This document shows positions 7,625 through 13,582 of a stretch of 13,582 bases of DNA, piece after piece. A program made the position numbers and the translations under genes. This DNA is from Clostridia bacterium. Lineage in GTDB: Bacteria > Bacillota_A > Clostridia > Christensenellales > Aristaeellaceae. The notes below the pieces were generated by a model. The model did not search any database, had not been told where the DNA came from, and saw nothing but the letters and a program-made list of their open reading frames with translations. The first letter of the stretch is position 1. Each line of letters opens with the position of its first letter. Location of the stretch: assembly GCA_017432405.1 (NCBI GenBank), contig JAFRJF010000030.1, forward strand, positions 1 through 13,582, in the 5' to 3' direction.

Positions 7625-8779
7625 TCAGAAGTCGTAATTCTTGCACATCGGCGCGTTGTTCCTGTAGGATTCCTCGTCGAACCAGATCATGTTGTTGCCG
7701 CTGGCCTTGTCGAACAGCTGGATCAGCCTGGGCTGGGTGGTGAAGTGGATCGTCTTGCCCATGGAGACGTCCACGGTCAGGTCGACGGTGGGGATCACCA
7801 TTACCACCTCGTCGTTGTTGCTGCGGGTGTGCAGGTTGACCTCGGTGCCCAGCATCTCGGAAACCTCGATCAGCGCGGTCAGCTCGCCCTCGCCCACGGT
7901 GATGTGCTGGGGACGGATGCCCGCCACGATGTCGCAGGGCTGCTGGTGCTTGTCGCGCAGCACCCGCTGCTGGAAGGCGTCCAGCTCAAACCGCACGCCG
8001 CGAATCTCCGCGTAATAGACACCGTTCTCCAACAGCAGCTTGCAGTTGTCGAAGAAGTTCATCACGGGCATGCCGATGAAGCCTGCCACGAACAGGTTTA
8101 CGGGCTTGTTGAACACCTCCACCGGGGTGCCGATCTGGTTGACAAAGCCGTCCTTCATGATGACGATGCGGTCGCCCAGGGTCATGGCCTCGGTCTGGTC
8201 GTGGGTGACGTACATGAAGGTGGTGTTGATGCGCTGGCGCAGCTTGATGATCTCGGCGCGCATCTGGTTGCGCAGCTTGGCGTCCAGGTTGGACAGGGGC
8301 TCGTCCATCAGGAACACCTTGGGGTCGCGCACCATGGCGCGGCCGATGGCCACGCGCTGCCTCTGGCCGCCTGAAAGGGCCTTGGGCTTGCGGTCCAGGT
8401 ACTGGGTGATGTCGAGGATCTGGGCCACCTCGCGCACCTTCTTGTCGATGACCGCCTTGGGCGTCTTCTTCAGCTTCAGCGCGAAGGCCATGTTGTCATA
8501 GACCGACAGATGGGGATACAGCGCGTAGCTCTGGAAGACCATGGCGATGTCCCTGTCCTTGGGGGCCACGTCGTTGCAAAGCCTGCCGTCGATGTACAGC
8601 TCGCCGTCGGAGATGTCCTCCAGGCCGGCGACCATGCGCAGCGTGGTGGACTTGCCGCAGCCGGAGGGGCCGACCAGCACGATGAATTCCTTGTCGGCGA
8701 TCTCCAGATTCACGTCGTGAACGGCCACGACATTGCCGTCATAAACCTTCTTCAGATCCTTCAGCAAAACAGTAGACAT
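7625..8779 (-). CDS. ugpC: Carbohydrate ABC transporter ATP-binding protein, MsmX/UgpC family
   Basis: A 384-residue cytoplasmic ATPase that powers CUT1-type sugar importers. It has Walker A GPSGCGKS (37-44), Q-loop Q83, signature LSGGQ (135-139), Walker B VFLMDEP (155-161, catalytic E160) and switch H193. After the nucleotide-binding domain, residues from about 235 form the OB/TOBE regulatory region typical of MalK/UgpC/MsmX. Family members are often encoded away from their permeases and shared by several importers; here the gene sits in the fructan cluster, which suggests service to the LplC-type permease at the right edge and perhaps to others. The symbol denotes the family, not glycerol-phosphate specificity. 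ATG 8779 lacks a well-spaced ribosome binding site: the nearest good match, GGAGGA (8805-8810), is 25 bases away. A hairpin follows the stop codon. Confidence 0.93.
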   Translation of the reverse strand: MSTVLLKDLKKVYDGNVVAVHDVNLEIADKEFIVLVGPSGCGKSTTLRMVAGLEDISDGELYIDGRLCNDVAPKDRDIAMVFQSYALYPHLSVYDNMAFALKLKKTPKAVIDKKVREVAQILDITQYLDRKPKALSGGQRQRVAIGRAMVRDPKVFLMDEPLSNLDAKLRNQMRAEIIKLRQRINTTFMYVTHDQTEAMTLGDRIVIMKDGFVNQIGTPVEVFNKPVNLFVAGFIGMPVMNFFDNCKLLLENGVYYAEIRGVRFELDAFQQRVLRDKHQQPCDIVAGIRPQHITVGEGELTALIEVSEMLGTEVNLHTRSNNDEVVMVIPTVDLTVDVSMGKTIHFTTQPRLIQLFDKASGNNMIWFDEESYRNNAPMCKNYDF

Positions 8780-8997
8780 AGCGTATTGCTCTGGCAGCCG
8801 GGATTCCTCCGGGGCGGCCTCGCGTCACGTATCAAACGCCATTGCGCCTCTCGTGAACCGCATTACGACAGGTCTCCACACTGCCGCACCGCGAGCCTGC
8901 GGACTTGCTTCCTCCTTCTTGAATGTGAACGGGGCCAATATGTGGAGTGGCGCCGTCCCATTGGAATATGGTCGAAAGTTCGATTCTATCGGTCATG
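8780..8997. other. 218-base gap between fructokinase and ATPase genes
   Basis: This is the longest gap in the cluster and contains no convincing gene. On the - strand it holds two purine-rich Shine-Dalgarno-like stretches, one at about 8908-8915 (AAGGAGGA) with no open frame of note behind it and one at 8805-8810 (GGAGGA) before the ATPase. A -10-like TAGAAT on the - strand (8983-8988) follows the kinase stop but its -35 is poor. It may hold a weak internal promoter for the ATPase, which is not demonstrated. Confidence 0.4.
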
Positions 8998-9963
8998 TCA
9001 GTGTTCTTCCAGCAGCGCTTCCACCAGCCCGCGCTCTGGCATGGAGCGAATCGCGCCCTTCCTGGTGGTCACCAGGTATGCCGCCGCGTTGGCGAAGCGG
9101 AGCATAGCCCGCAGTTCATCCTTGGAAAGGCCGTCCGTGCCGTGCGCCAGCACGAAGTCCAGAACGCTTGCGCAGAAGGTGTCCCCCGCCCCGGTGGTCT
9201 CGATGGTGCCGCCCAGCAGGAAGCTGGGAACGAAGATCTTCCTGTCCCCGCAGAAGGCATAGCTTCCGTTGGCCCCGGCGGTGACGTTCAGCAGCCGGAT
9301 GCCCGGGAAGCGCTCCCTCAGGAGCCGCGCGCCCTTCTCGTAGTCCGATGTGTCGGTGAGAAACTCGATCTCGTTGTCGGCGATCTTCACCACGTCCGCC
9401 TGGGAAAGCCCCCAGAGCATCTGGGCCCTGGCCTCGTTCAGGCTGTCCCAGAGGGGCGGGCGCAGGTTCGGGTCGAAGGAGATGATCGCCCCGGCCTCCT
9501 TCGCCGCCAGCACCGCGGCCCTGGTGGCCTGCCGCACGGCCCCGTGGGTCATGGACAGCGTGCCAAAGTGGAAGATCCGCGTATCGCGAATCATATCCAT
9601 GGGCAGCTCGTCCTCGGTGAGCATCATGTCCGCGCCGGGATTGCGGTAAAAGGAGAAATCCCTGTCGCCGTCCTCGTAGGTCTTGACGAAGGCCAGCGTG
9701 GTATGGACGGCATCGTCCATGCGCAGGGCGCCCATGTCGATGCCGGCTTCCTCGGCGACGGCCTTCAGCTGGTGGCCGAACATGTCGTTGCCCACCTTGC
9801 CGACGAAGGCGCAGCGCCTGTCCAGCTTCCTAAGCATCGCCAGCACATTGCAGGGCGCGCCGCCGGGATTGGCCTCGAAGACCGGATTGCCCTGCGCGCT
9901 CGTGCCGTTCTCGGTAAAGTCGATCAGCAGCTCGCCCAGCGCGACGACATCATATCGCTTCAT
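8998..9963 (-). CDS. scrK: PfkB-family fructokinase
   Basis: A 321-residue cytoplasmic sugar kinase of the ribokinase/PfkB family. The N-terminal substrate region has GELLIDF (10-16) and the GGAPCNV...VGNDMFG block (34-63), as in bacterial fructokinases of sucrose operons; FDPNLRP (163-169) precedes the C-terminal ATP site. The anion hole and catalytic base are in TTGAGDTF, with GAGD at 258-261 and D261 as base. It would convert ATP and fructose to fructose-6-phosphate. Its ATG overlaps the stop of the upstream GH32 gene by one base (TAATG), so translation is probably coupled, and the pairing with a beta-fructosidase supports fructose as substrate. A different ketose or a 2-keto-3-deoxy sugar acid cannot be excluded from sequence alone, but the context makes it less likely. 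Confidence 0.9.
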   Translation of the reverse strand: MKRYDVVALGELLIDFTENGTSAQGNPVFEANPGGAPCNVLAMLRKLDRRCAFVGKVGNDMFGHQLKAVAEEAGIDMGALRMDDAVHTTLAFVKTYEDGDRDFSFYRNPGADMMLTEDELPMDMIRDTRIFHFGTLSMTHGAVRQATRAAVLAAKEAGAIISFDPNLRPPLWDSLNEARAQMLWGLSQADVVKIADNEIEFLTDTSDYEKGARLLRERFPGIRLLNVTAGANGSYAFCGDRKIFVPSFLLGGTIETTGAGDTFCASVLDFVLAHGTDGLSKDELRAMLRFANAAAYLVTTRKGAIRSMPERGLVEALLEEH

Positions 9964-11462
9964 TATTCTTCTTCCTCTTTTTCAAAGATCAGGTCGTGCT
10001 TGTCCACGTCCATCAGCACCTCGCCCTCGGCCTCAAAGCTGATCACGTCCGCGCTGACGGGGGTATACATCACGAAGCTGGCGGCCTGCTCGCCGTCGTT
10101 GACGAACAGCTCCAGGCTGTGCCTGTCCATGACCACCCGCAGCCTGATGCAGCCGTGCCTGGAATAGACCGGGAACTCCCGCACATGCACGATGTCAAAC
10201 GGGTATCCGCAGCGGGAGCGGTCCACGCGAACGAGCGCCTGGCCGGGCTTGTAGCGGATCGTGGTGACGTGTTCGCCGTCCTTGGCCAGGTTCATCCTGA
10301 AGGCGTGGTACATCTCGCTGCCGTTGGCGGGTCGCACGTTCACGGTCATGTCGATGGTGCGCCCGCGGATGCCCGTCAGGAAGGTCTCGGTGGACAGGGG
10401 CACGTTCTTGTAGCTGATCTTTTCGCCGTAGTAGTTCTCGATCTCCCGCACGGGCTGCTGGATCAGCCGGCCGTCCCGTATGGACAGCTCCCTGGGCAGG
10501 GTCATCTGGCCGCAGATGCGGTCGGTGGCGGGATGGCTGCGCGCCGTATCCCAGTTCTGCAGCCAGGCGATCATGACGCGCCTGCCGTCCAGCGCCTTGA
10601 GCGTCTGGGGCGCGTAGAAATCGATGCCGTAGTCGATGGCATGGACGTTCTCGCGGATCAGGTGCTTCTTCTCGTTCTCCTGGCCGATCATGCAGACGGT
10701 GCCGTTGCCCGCGTGGAATTCCAGCCCCATGGGGCTCATCTCCTGGGGGCTGACCATCAGCACGTCCTTGCCGTCCAGCTTGAAGTAATCCGGGCATTCC
10801 CACATCATGCCGTACTGACGATGGTTGGAGGCCACGCGGCCCTGATAGGTCCAGTGGAAGGCGTCCTCGCTCTTGAACAGCAGGATCGAGCCGCTGCCGT
10901 CGGAGGGGCGATTGCCCACCACGGCATAGTAGCTGTCGCCCTCCTTCCACATCTTGGGGTCGCGGAAGTCCTCGGTGCTGCCGCCCTTGGGCAGGTCCTT
11001 CGCGGTGAGCACGGGATTGGCGTCGAGCTTTTCATAGTTCACGCCGTCCCCCACGGCCAGGCACTGGGTCTGGAAGGGCTTCATCGAGCCGTCCGCCTGA
11101 CGCTCCTCGCGCACGCCGGTGTACATCAGCAGCTGGCGGCCGTCCGGCAGCTCGATGGCGCTGCCGGAAAAGCAGCCGTCCTTGTCGTAGGGCATGTCCG
11201 GGGCCAGCGCCGCAGGAAGCCGCTCCCAGCGGATGAAATCCTTCGTCTTGAGGTGTCCCCAGTGCATCGGTCCCCAGATGGCCTTGTAGGGGTAGTACTG
11301 GTGAAACAGGTGGTACTCGCCCTTGTAGACGGAGAACCCGTTGGGATCGTTGATCCAGCCGATGGCTCCGGTGACGTGAAATTCCGGACGTTCCTCCTGC
11401 GGTACATAGGACATGTACTGGGATTCAAAATCCCGCGCCTTCTGCAAAGTCTGGCTGATCAT
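9963..11462 (-). CDS. Cytoplasmic GH32 beta-fructosidase (sucrose/fructo-oligosaccharide hydrolase)
   Basis: A 499-residue glycoside hydrolase of family 32 with no signal peptide, hence intracellular. The propeller domain shows all three catalytic motifs: WINDPNG (36-42, nucleophile D39), FRDP (166-169, stabiliser D168) and WECPDYF (221-227, acid/base E222). The C-terminal region from about 345 is the beta-sandwich domain of the family. The reaction is hydrolysis of terminal beta-D-fructofuranosyl residues. Annotation pipelines often call such proteins sucrose-6-phosphate hydrolase, but import here is by an ABC system and not a PTS, so unphosphorylated sucrose or short fructans are the likelier substrates. 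The start ATG 11462 has AGGAAGG 8 bases upstream (11471-11477). The C-terminal Glu run overlaps the ribosome binding site of the next gene, the fructokinase. The solute-binding protein gene lies upstream, separated by a stem-loop. Confidence 0.93.
   Translation of the reverse strand: MISQTLQKARDFESQYMSYVPQEERPEFHVTGAIGWINDPNGFSVYKGEYHLFHQYYPYKAIWGPMHWGHLKTKDFIRWERLPAALAPDMPYDKDGCFSGSAIELPDGRQLLMYTGVREERQADGSMKPFQTQCLAVGDGVNYEKLDANPVLTAKDLPKGGSTEDFRDPKMWKEGDSYYAVVGNRPSDGSGSILLFKSEDAFHWTYQGRVASNHRQYGMMWECPDYFKLDGKDVLMVSPQEMSPMGLEFHAGNGTVCMIGQENEKKHLIRENVHAIDYGIDFYAPQTLKALDGRRVMIAWLQNWDTARSHPATDRICGQMTLPRELSIRDGRLIQQPVREIENYYGEKISYKNVPLSTETFLTGIRGRTIDMTVNVRPANGSEMYHAFRMNLAKDGEHVTTIRYKPGQALVRVDRSRCGYPFDIVHVREFPVYSRHGCIRLRVVMDRHSLELFVNDGEQAASFVMYTPVSADVISFEAEGEVLMDVDKHDLIFEKEEEE
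9973..9977 (-). promoter_or_regulatory. Ribosome binding site of fructokinase inside the GH32 C-terminal codons
   Basis: The last codons of the GH32 gene (GAG GAA GAA GAA TAA) supply a GAGGA purine run 9 bases before the kinase ATG at 9963. The acidic tail and the translation signal therefore share the same bases. Confidence 0.5.
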
Positions 11463-11491
11463 AAGCGTTTCCTTCCTGTTGCGGTTTCGGT

Positions 11492-11555
11492 TGGGTCAAA
11501 GGGAACCATCCTCCCCCGAGAGGGGAGAAGAGGGGGAGGATGGCATATGGGTCAA
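11492..11555. repeat. Stem-loop flanked by 8-bp direct repeats, between binding-protein and GH32 genes
   Basis: A perfect 12-bp inverted repeat, CCATCCTCCCCC (11506-11517) and GGGGGAGGATGG (11532-11543), with a 14-base purine-rich loop is bracketed by identical copies of TGGGTCAA at 11492-11499 and 11548-11555. On the - strand the stem is followed by TTCCCTTTG, a weak U-run. It may act as a partial terminator or as mRNA protection after the highly expressed binding-protein gene. The flanking direct repeats also resemble a target duplication around a small palindromic element. Confidence 0.7.
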
Positions 11556-11560
11556 TTCAA

Positions 11561-13192
11561 TCAGCCCGCGAAGTAGGCGTCCAGGTACTTCTGGTGGATC
11601 TCCAGGTAACGGTCCAGGCCGTAGGCCTTCAGGTCGTTCTGGAACTGGTCCCAGTCAGCGTCGGTGAAGCCGTTCATCACCCAGTCGGACTTGGCGGTAT
11701 TGATGCACTTGGTCAGGTCGGCCTGCAGGTTGGAGATCTCCTTCATGTCCGCCTCGTTGAAGAACACGTCGGGGAACACATAGTCGTTGTTCATGTCGGG
11801 GGTGTAGACGTCCTTGATCCAGTTGAGGCGGTAGGCCGCGTCGTCGGGCAGGGTCACGTACTTGCCGTAGTAGCTGTCCAGGATGGCCAGGGGGCCCCAT
11901 ACGCACTCGGCCTCGCGAACCTCGACGGGAGAGGCGTCGCCCAGCCAGGCGTGCTTCAGCATGGGCTCGCCGGCGTCGTTGGTGCTCATCTCGAAGATGT
12001 CGAACTCGTCATCCTCGCCGTAGGTGCCCCAGTTGTTCTGGGGGGACTGGATCGGATCATACATCTGGTCGACCCAGGCGCAGACCAGCTCGGGGTTCTT
12101 GCAGGTGGCGGTCACGACGCAGCGGCCACGGTTGAAGCCGGAGGTATAGGAGGTGTTCTGGGGGGTGATGTTGCGCACGTCGGCAGTCAGCGCGGGCAGC
12201 GGCACCCAGCTCTTGCCGGCGATCAGGTCGTCCATGCTGACCTGGGCGACGTTGGCCACGTCCCAGGTGAAGCAAACGCCGTAGCGGCCGGACTTGCCCT
12301 TGGCCACATAGGTGGACCATTCCTGAGTGAAGGCCTCGGGGTCGATCAGGCCTTCCTCGTACAGCTTGTGCATCCACGCGGTGCCCTTCTTGAAGCCCTC
12401 GGTGGTGGCCACGCTGATGACCTGCTTGTCGTTGGTCACGGCGATATGACGGCCGCTGTCCACGTCGCCATAGCCCTCGCCGAAGCCGTTGATCAGGAGG
12501 AAGGGATCCTCGCCGCCGTTCATGATGAAGGACATGGGGATGATGGAGCCGTCGATGCCGAACTCGGCCTTCAGGGCGTCGGCGTTGTCTCGGAAGGCGA
12601 TCAGGGCCGCCTCGAAGTCGTCCACGGTGGTGGGCACTTCCAGCTTCAGGAAGTCCAGCCAGCCCTTGTTGATGAAGGGCATGGCGCCGACGGTCTGGAT
12701 GGCGGTCTTCTCATAGCCCAGCTGCTCGATCCAGGGGAAGGCCCAGATGTGGCCGTTCTCGTCGGTGCACATCACGCGATACTCGGGCGCCTGCTCGAAC
12801 ACCTTCTGCAGGTTGGGCATGCAGGTGTCGATGTACTTCTCCACCGGAATGATGGCGCCCTGCTTGGCGTACCTCAGAAGGTCGTTGTTGTCAAAACCGG
12901 CGTTGAACACCAGCTCCGGCAGGGTCTTGGGGTTGGACATCTCCAGGGTGATCTTGTCGCCCCACTGGTCGGACTGGATGGTGCGCCACTCGACGTGCAC
13001 GTTGGTGGCCTCCTCCAGGCGCTTGAAGATGGTGCGGTTGTTGGGGTCGGGTTCGGTGCCCACGCCATAGTTGGTCAGGGCGGTGAAGCTCTCGGTGTTC
13101 TCCAGCGGGAAGGTGTAGCCGTCGGCCAGGGCGGCGCTCGCCAGCATTGCCAGGCACAGGCACAGGGCCAGGATCATGGAAATCTTACGCAT
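11561..13192 (-). CDS. Extracellular sugar-binding protein of ABC importer (LipO/YtcQ-like)
   Basis: A 543-residue family 1 extracellular solute-binding protein that would capture an oligosaccharide for the adjacent ABC permease. The N-terminus (MRK, a Leu/Ala/Cys-rich core, then ASAALA-D) is a signal peptide with probable cleavage after about residue 23. C11 and C13 lie inside the hydrophobic core and are preceded by Leu, so there is no standard lipobox, which is unusual for a Gram-positive binding protein. The length is larger than MalE-type proteins (about 400) and matches the LipO/YtcQ group that accompanies LplB/LplC permeases, such as the one 63 bases upstream. ATG 13192 has AAGGAG 8 bases before it. 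The GH32 and fructokinase genes downstream suggest sucrose, fructo-oligosaccharide or another fructoside as ligand. The ligand is inference from neighbours. Confidence 0.88.
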   Translation of the reverse strand: MRKISMILALCLCLAMLASAALADGYTFPLENTESFTALTNYGVGTEPDPNNRTIFKRLEEATNVHVEWRTIQSDQWGDKITLEMSNPKTLPELVFNAGFDNNDLLRYAKQGAIIPVEKYIDTCMPNLQKVFEQAPEYRVMCTDENGHIWAFPWIEQLGYEKTAIQTVGAMPFINKGWLDFLKLEVPTTVDDFEAALIAFRDNADALKAEFGIDGSIIPMSFIMNGGEDPFLLINGFGEGYGDVDSGRHIAVTNDKQVISVATTEGFKKGTAWMHKLYEEGLIDPEAFTQEWSTYVAKGKSGRYGVCFTWDVANVAQVSMDDLIAGKSWVPLPALTADVRNITPQNTSYTSGFNRGRCVVTATCKNPELVCAWVDQMYDPIQSPQNNWGTYGEDDEFDIFEMSTNDAGEPMLKHAWLGDASPVEVREAECVWGPLAILDSYYGKYVTLPDDAAYRLNWIKDVYTPDMNNDYVFPDVFFNEADMKEISNLQADLTKCINTAKSDWVMNGFTDADWDQFQNDLKAYGLDRYLEIHQKYLDAYFAG

Positions 13193-13200
13193 GGTAAATT

Positions 13201-13206
13201 CTCCTT
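13201..13206 (-). promoter_or_regulatory. Ribosome binding site of the binding-protein gene
   Basis: AAGGAG on the - strand, 8 bases before ATG 13192, within the 63-base gap after the permease gene. The gap also holds a 5-bp hairpin (CAGGC/GCCTG, 13220-13235), too weak to call a terminator, so the permease and binding-protein genes probably share a transcript. Confidence 0.7.
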
Positions 13207-13255
13207 TTCTGTTATTGCACAGGCTTTCACGCCTGCAGTGTTAAGGATTGACGGG

Positions 13256-13582
13256 TCATCCCTTGACGGCGCCGGCCATGATGCCGCTGTCAAAGTACCT
13301 CTGGAAGAAGGGATACATGATCAGCAGCGGCAGGCTGGAGATGATGATGGTGGCGTACTTCAGAAGCTCGGCCAGCTGGGCGCGGGCGGCGGTGGACTGC
13401 ATGTCGGAGACCATGCCGGGCTCCGGCTGGCTCTGGATCAATATGCCGCGCAGCACCAGCTGCAGGGGCTGCTTGGAGACGTCGTTCAGGTAGATCATGG
13501 CGTCGAAGTAGCTGTTCCACATGCCCACGAACTGCCACATGCAGATGGTGGCGATGATCGGCGTGCAGACCGGCAGCAGGAT
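13256..13582 (-). CDS. LplC/YtcP-type carbohydrate ABC permease, C-terminal part (cut by window edge)
   Basis: Only the last 108 residues are visible; the frame is open to the right edge, so the gene is partial because of the window and not broken. The visible part begins with LLPVCTP, the end of the cytoplasmic EAA coupling loop, then a membrane segment, then WNSYFDAMIYL and LQLVLRGIL. A final membrane segment (YATIIISSLPLLIMYPFFQ) follows, and the protein ends in GIMAGAVKG. The WNSYF...IYL and C-terminal GAVKG signatures are typical of the LplC/YtcP branch of CUT1 sugar permeases. Its LplB-type partner should be encoded further right. Together with the binding protein and the MsmX/UgpC-type ATPase it would form the importer for the fructoside. 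Confidence 0.92.
   Translation of the reverse strand: MLLPVCTPIIATICMWQFVGMWNSYFDAMIYLNDVSKQPLQLVLRGILIQSQPEPGMVSDMQSTAARAQLAELLKYATIIISSLPLLIMYPFFQRYFDSGIMAGAVKG

Noticed and set aside
8850..8906. Possible 18-codon frame from a GTG on the - strand in the kinase-ATPase gap
   Set aside because: The purine-rich AAGGAGG is not at proper spacing, and the short peptide has no recognisable feature.
9996..11576. 526-residue open frame on the + strand opposite the cytoplasmic GH32 gene
   Set aside because: The opposite strand holds all GH32 catalytic motifs with a ribosome binding site; this frame has none.
13220..13235. CAGGC/GCCTG hairpin between permease and binding-protein genes as a terminator
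   Set aside because: Five base pairs and no U-tract; too weak to call.

Overview
The window is GC-rich DNA with G or C at most third codon positions. It looks like a Gram-positive bacterium of the class Clostridia (Bacillota), probably from a carbohydrate-rich habitat such as gut or rumen. This is inferred from the LplC/YtcP-type sugar permease, the large LipO/YtcQ-like solute-binding protein, the MsmX/UgpC-type ATPase, strong AAGGAG ribosome binding sites, and multi-domain GGDEF/EAL proteins of clostridial style. The sequence does not allow a genus to be named.

Left part (1-5946, + strand): an AT-richer leader of about 278 bases holds a heptanucleotide tandem repeat and a promoter. It is followed by one very large gene (279-4586). 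That gene encodes a complete APC-type amino-acid permease continuous with a c-di-GMP signalling module: GGDEF, receiver (REC), degenerate GGDEF, EAL, then a PAS-like tail. It resembles a transceptor, a transporter that senses substrate and changes second-messenger level, and is the most unusual object here. Just 52 bases downstream lies a secreted histidine acid phosphatase resembling glucose-1-phosphatase (Agp), probably co-transcribed. A bidirectional hairpin terminator (5965-5993) ends this unit.

Right part (6014 to the right edge, all on the - strand): a fructan/sucrose utilisation cluster. In transcription order (right to left) it holds the C-terminal end of an LplC-type ABC permease (cut by the window edge), a solute-binding protein, a cytoplasmic GH32 beta-fructosidase, a PfkB fructokinase overlapping it by one base, an MsmX/UgpC-type ATPase, and a secreted divergent GH32-like protein. 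The implied route is: the secreted GH32-like enzyme trims or binds fructans outside; the binding protein and ABC permeases import the oligosaccharide or sucrose, energised by the ATPase; the cytoplasmic GH32 releases fructose; and the kinase makes fructose-6-phosphate. Two strong intergenic hairpins (11506-11543 and 7572-7607) punctuate the cluster and may set relative expression. The promoter of the cluster, any regulator and the partner permease lie beyond the right edge.

No tRNA, rRNA, CRISPR array, insertion sequence or phage gene was seen. All large overlapping frames on the opposite strands are shadows of GC-rich genes.
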